A stretch of 64,000 bases of DNA, taken from assembly GCA_964035795.1 (NCBI GenBank), contig OZ038322.1, positions 22,340,359-22,404,358 of the forward strand, in the 5' to 3' direction. This DNA comes from Pterobdella sp. o SKG-2022 (lineage: Eukaryota; Annelida; Clitellata; Hirudinida; Piscicolidae). Position 1 is the stretch's first letter, and each line of letters begins with the position of its first letter. Below, piece after piece: positions 63,787 to 64,000 of this stretch. A program made the position numbers and the translations under genes. The notes under the pieces are model-generated. The model saw only the letters and a program-made list of their open reading frames with translations, did not search any database and had not been told where the DNA came from.

Positions 63787-64000
63787 ATGAAGCTTATGTT
63801 TGCTTGCTGTCTCTTCTTGCTGTTCATCTCAGCCTCATGTGAAACTACCGGTAAGCCTGATTATCGCTATATTGAGAATCAGTTAATTTAATTTTTTTAA
63901 TTTGTAGTTGTTACATATTCAATTTTTTTAAGGTTAAAAAACTACATTTCCGATAATATTATTGGTTTTAATAAACTCAAAAAAGCTGGATCTGGCTATG
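63787..64000 (+). CDS. Secreted glycoprotein of unknown family, tandem copy 2 (cut by window end)
   Basis: Exon 1 (63787-63850) is identical to that of copy 1 over all 64 bases, including the signal peptide and the phase-1 donor. The intron begins identically and then diverges. The second exon probably starts near 63985 (CTGGATCTGGCTATG), which would read AGSGYG instead of AGYGN, so the copies differ in sequence soon after the signal peptide. The rest lies beyond the window. Confidence 0.8.

Overview
This window is strongly AT-rich animal (bilaterian) nuclear DNA: every gene is split by GT-AG introns (mostly 50-1,000 bp), two homeobox genes and an Arp2/3 subunit are present, and there are a selenoprotein with a eukaryotic SECIS, polymerase III-type SINEs, foldback MITEs and a non-LTR retrotransposon. 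The phylum cannot be fixed from the sequence. Compact introns and a dispersed palindromic motif that recalls one common in cephalopod sequence make a lophotrochozoan-like invertebrate a reasonable guess, but that is inference.

Layout: a Hox4/5-like gene (about 0.4-1.7 kb, +) is followed by 9 kb without a recognised gene. Then come PITRM1 presequence protease (11.1-15.15 kb, +), an NK2-class homeobox gene (17.4-18.8 kb, -), a repeat-rich gap, HAT1 (21.2-25.2 kb, -), FANCD2 (25.4-39.4 kb, +, about 41 exons), selenophosphate synthetase 2 (40.4-44.0 kb, +, in-frame TGA plus 3' SECIS), a decayed endonuclease-bearing LINE (44.5-46.5 kb), importin-4 (46.7-55.8 kb, +, 30 exons in a continuous frame), ARPC5 (56.2-57.0 kb, -), a mobile-element-rich gap (57-60.6 kb), and two tandem copies of an unrecognised secreted-protein gene (60.66-62.98 kb, and 63.79 kb running off the end).

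How genes relate: HAT1 and FANCD2 are head-to-head, 193 bp between start codons, so they probably share a bidirectional promoter; both serve chromatin or genome maintenance. IPO4 and ARPC5 converge. SEPHS2 is an enzyme of selenocysteine synthesis that itself needs selenocysteine, implying a working Sec pathway. The rest is housekeeping (mitochondrial peptide clearance, nuclear import, actin branching) next to two developmental homeobox genes. No other homeobox gene lies within 60 kb to the right of the Hox gene.

The most notable items are the SEPHS2 TGA/SECIS pair, the duplicated secreted-protein gene with a near-identical TATA promoter, a tRNA-Ile-like SINE family with an ATTAC tail, and several families of near-perfect inverted repeats sharing the core TACGAAGCTTTTCGTA.
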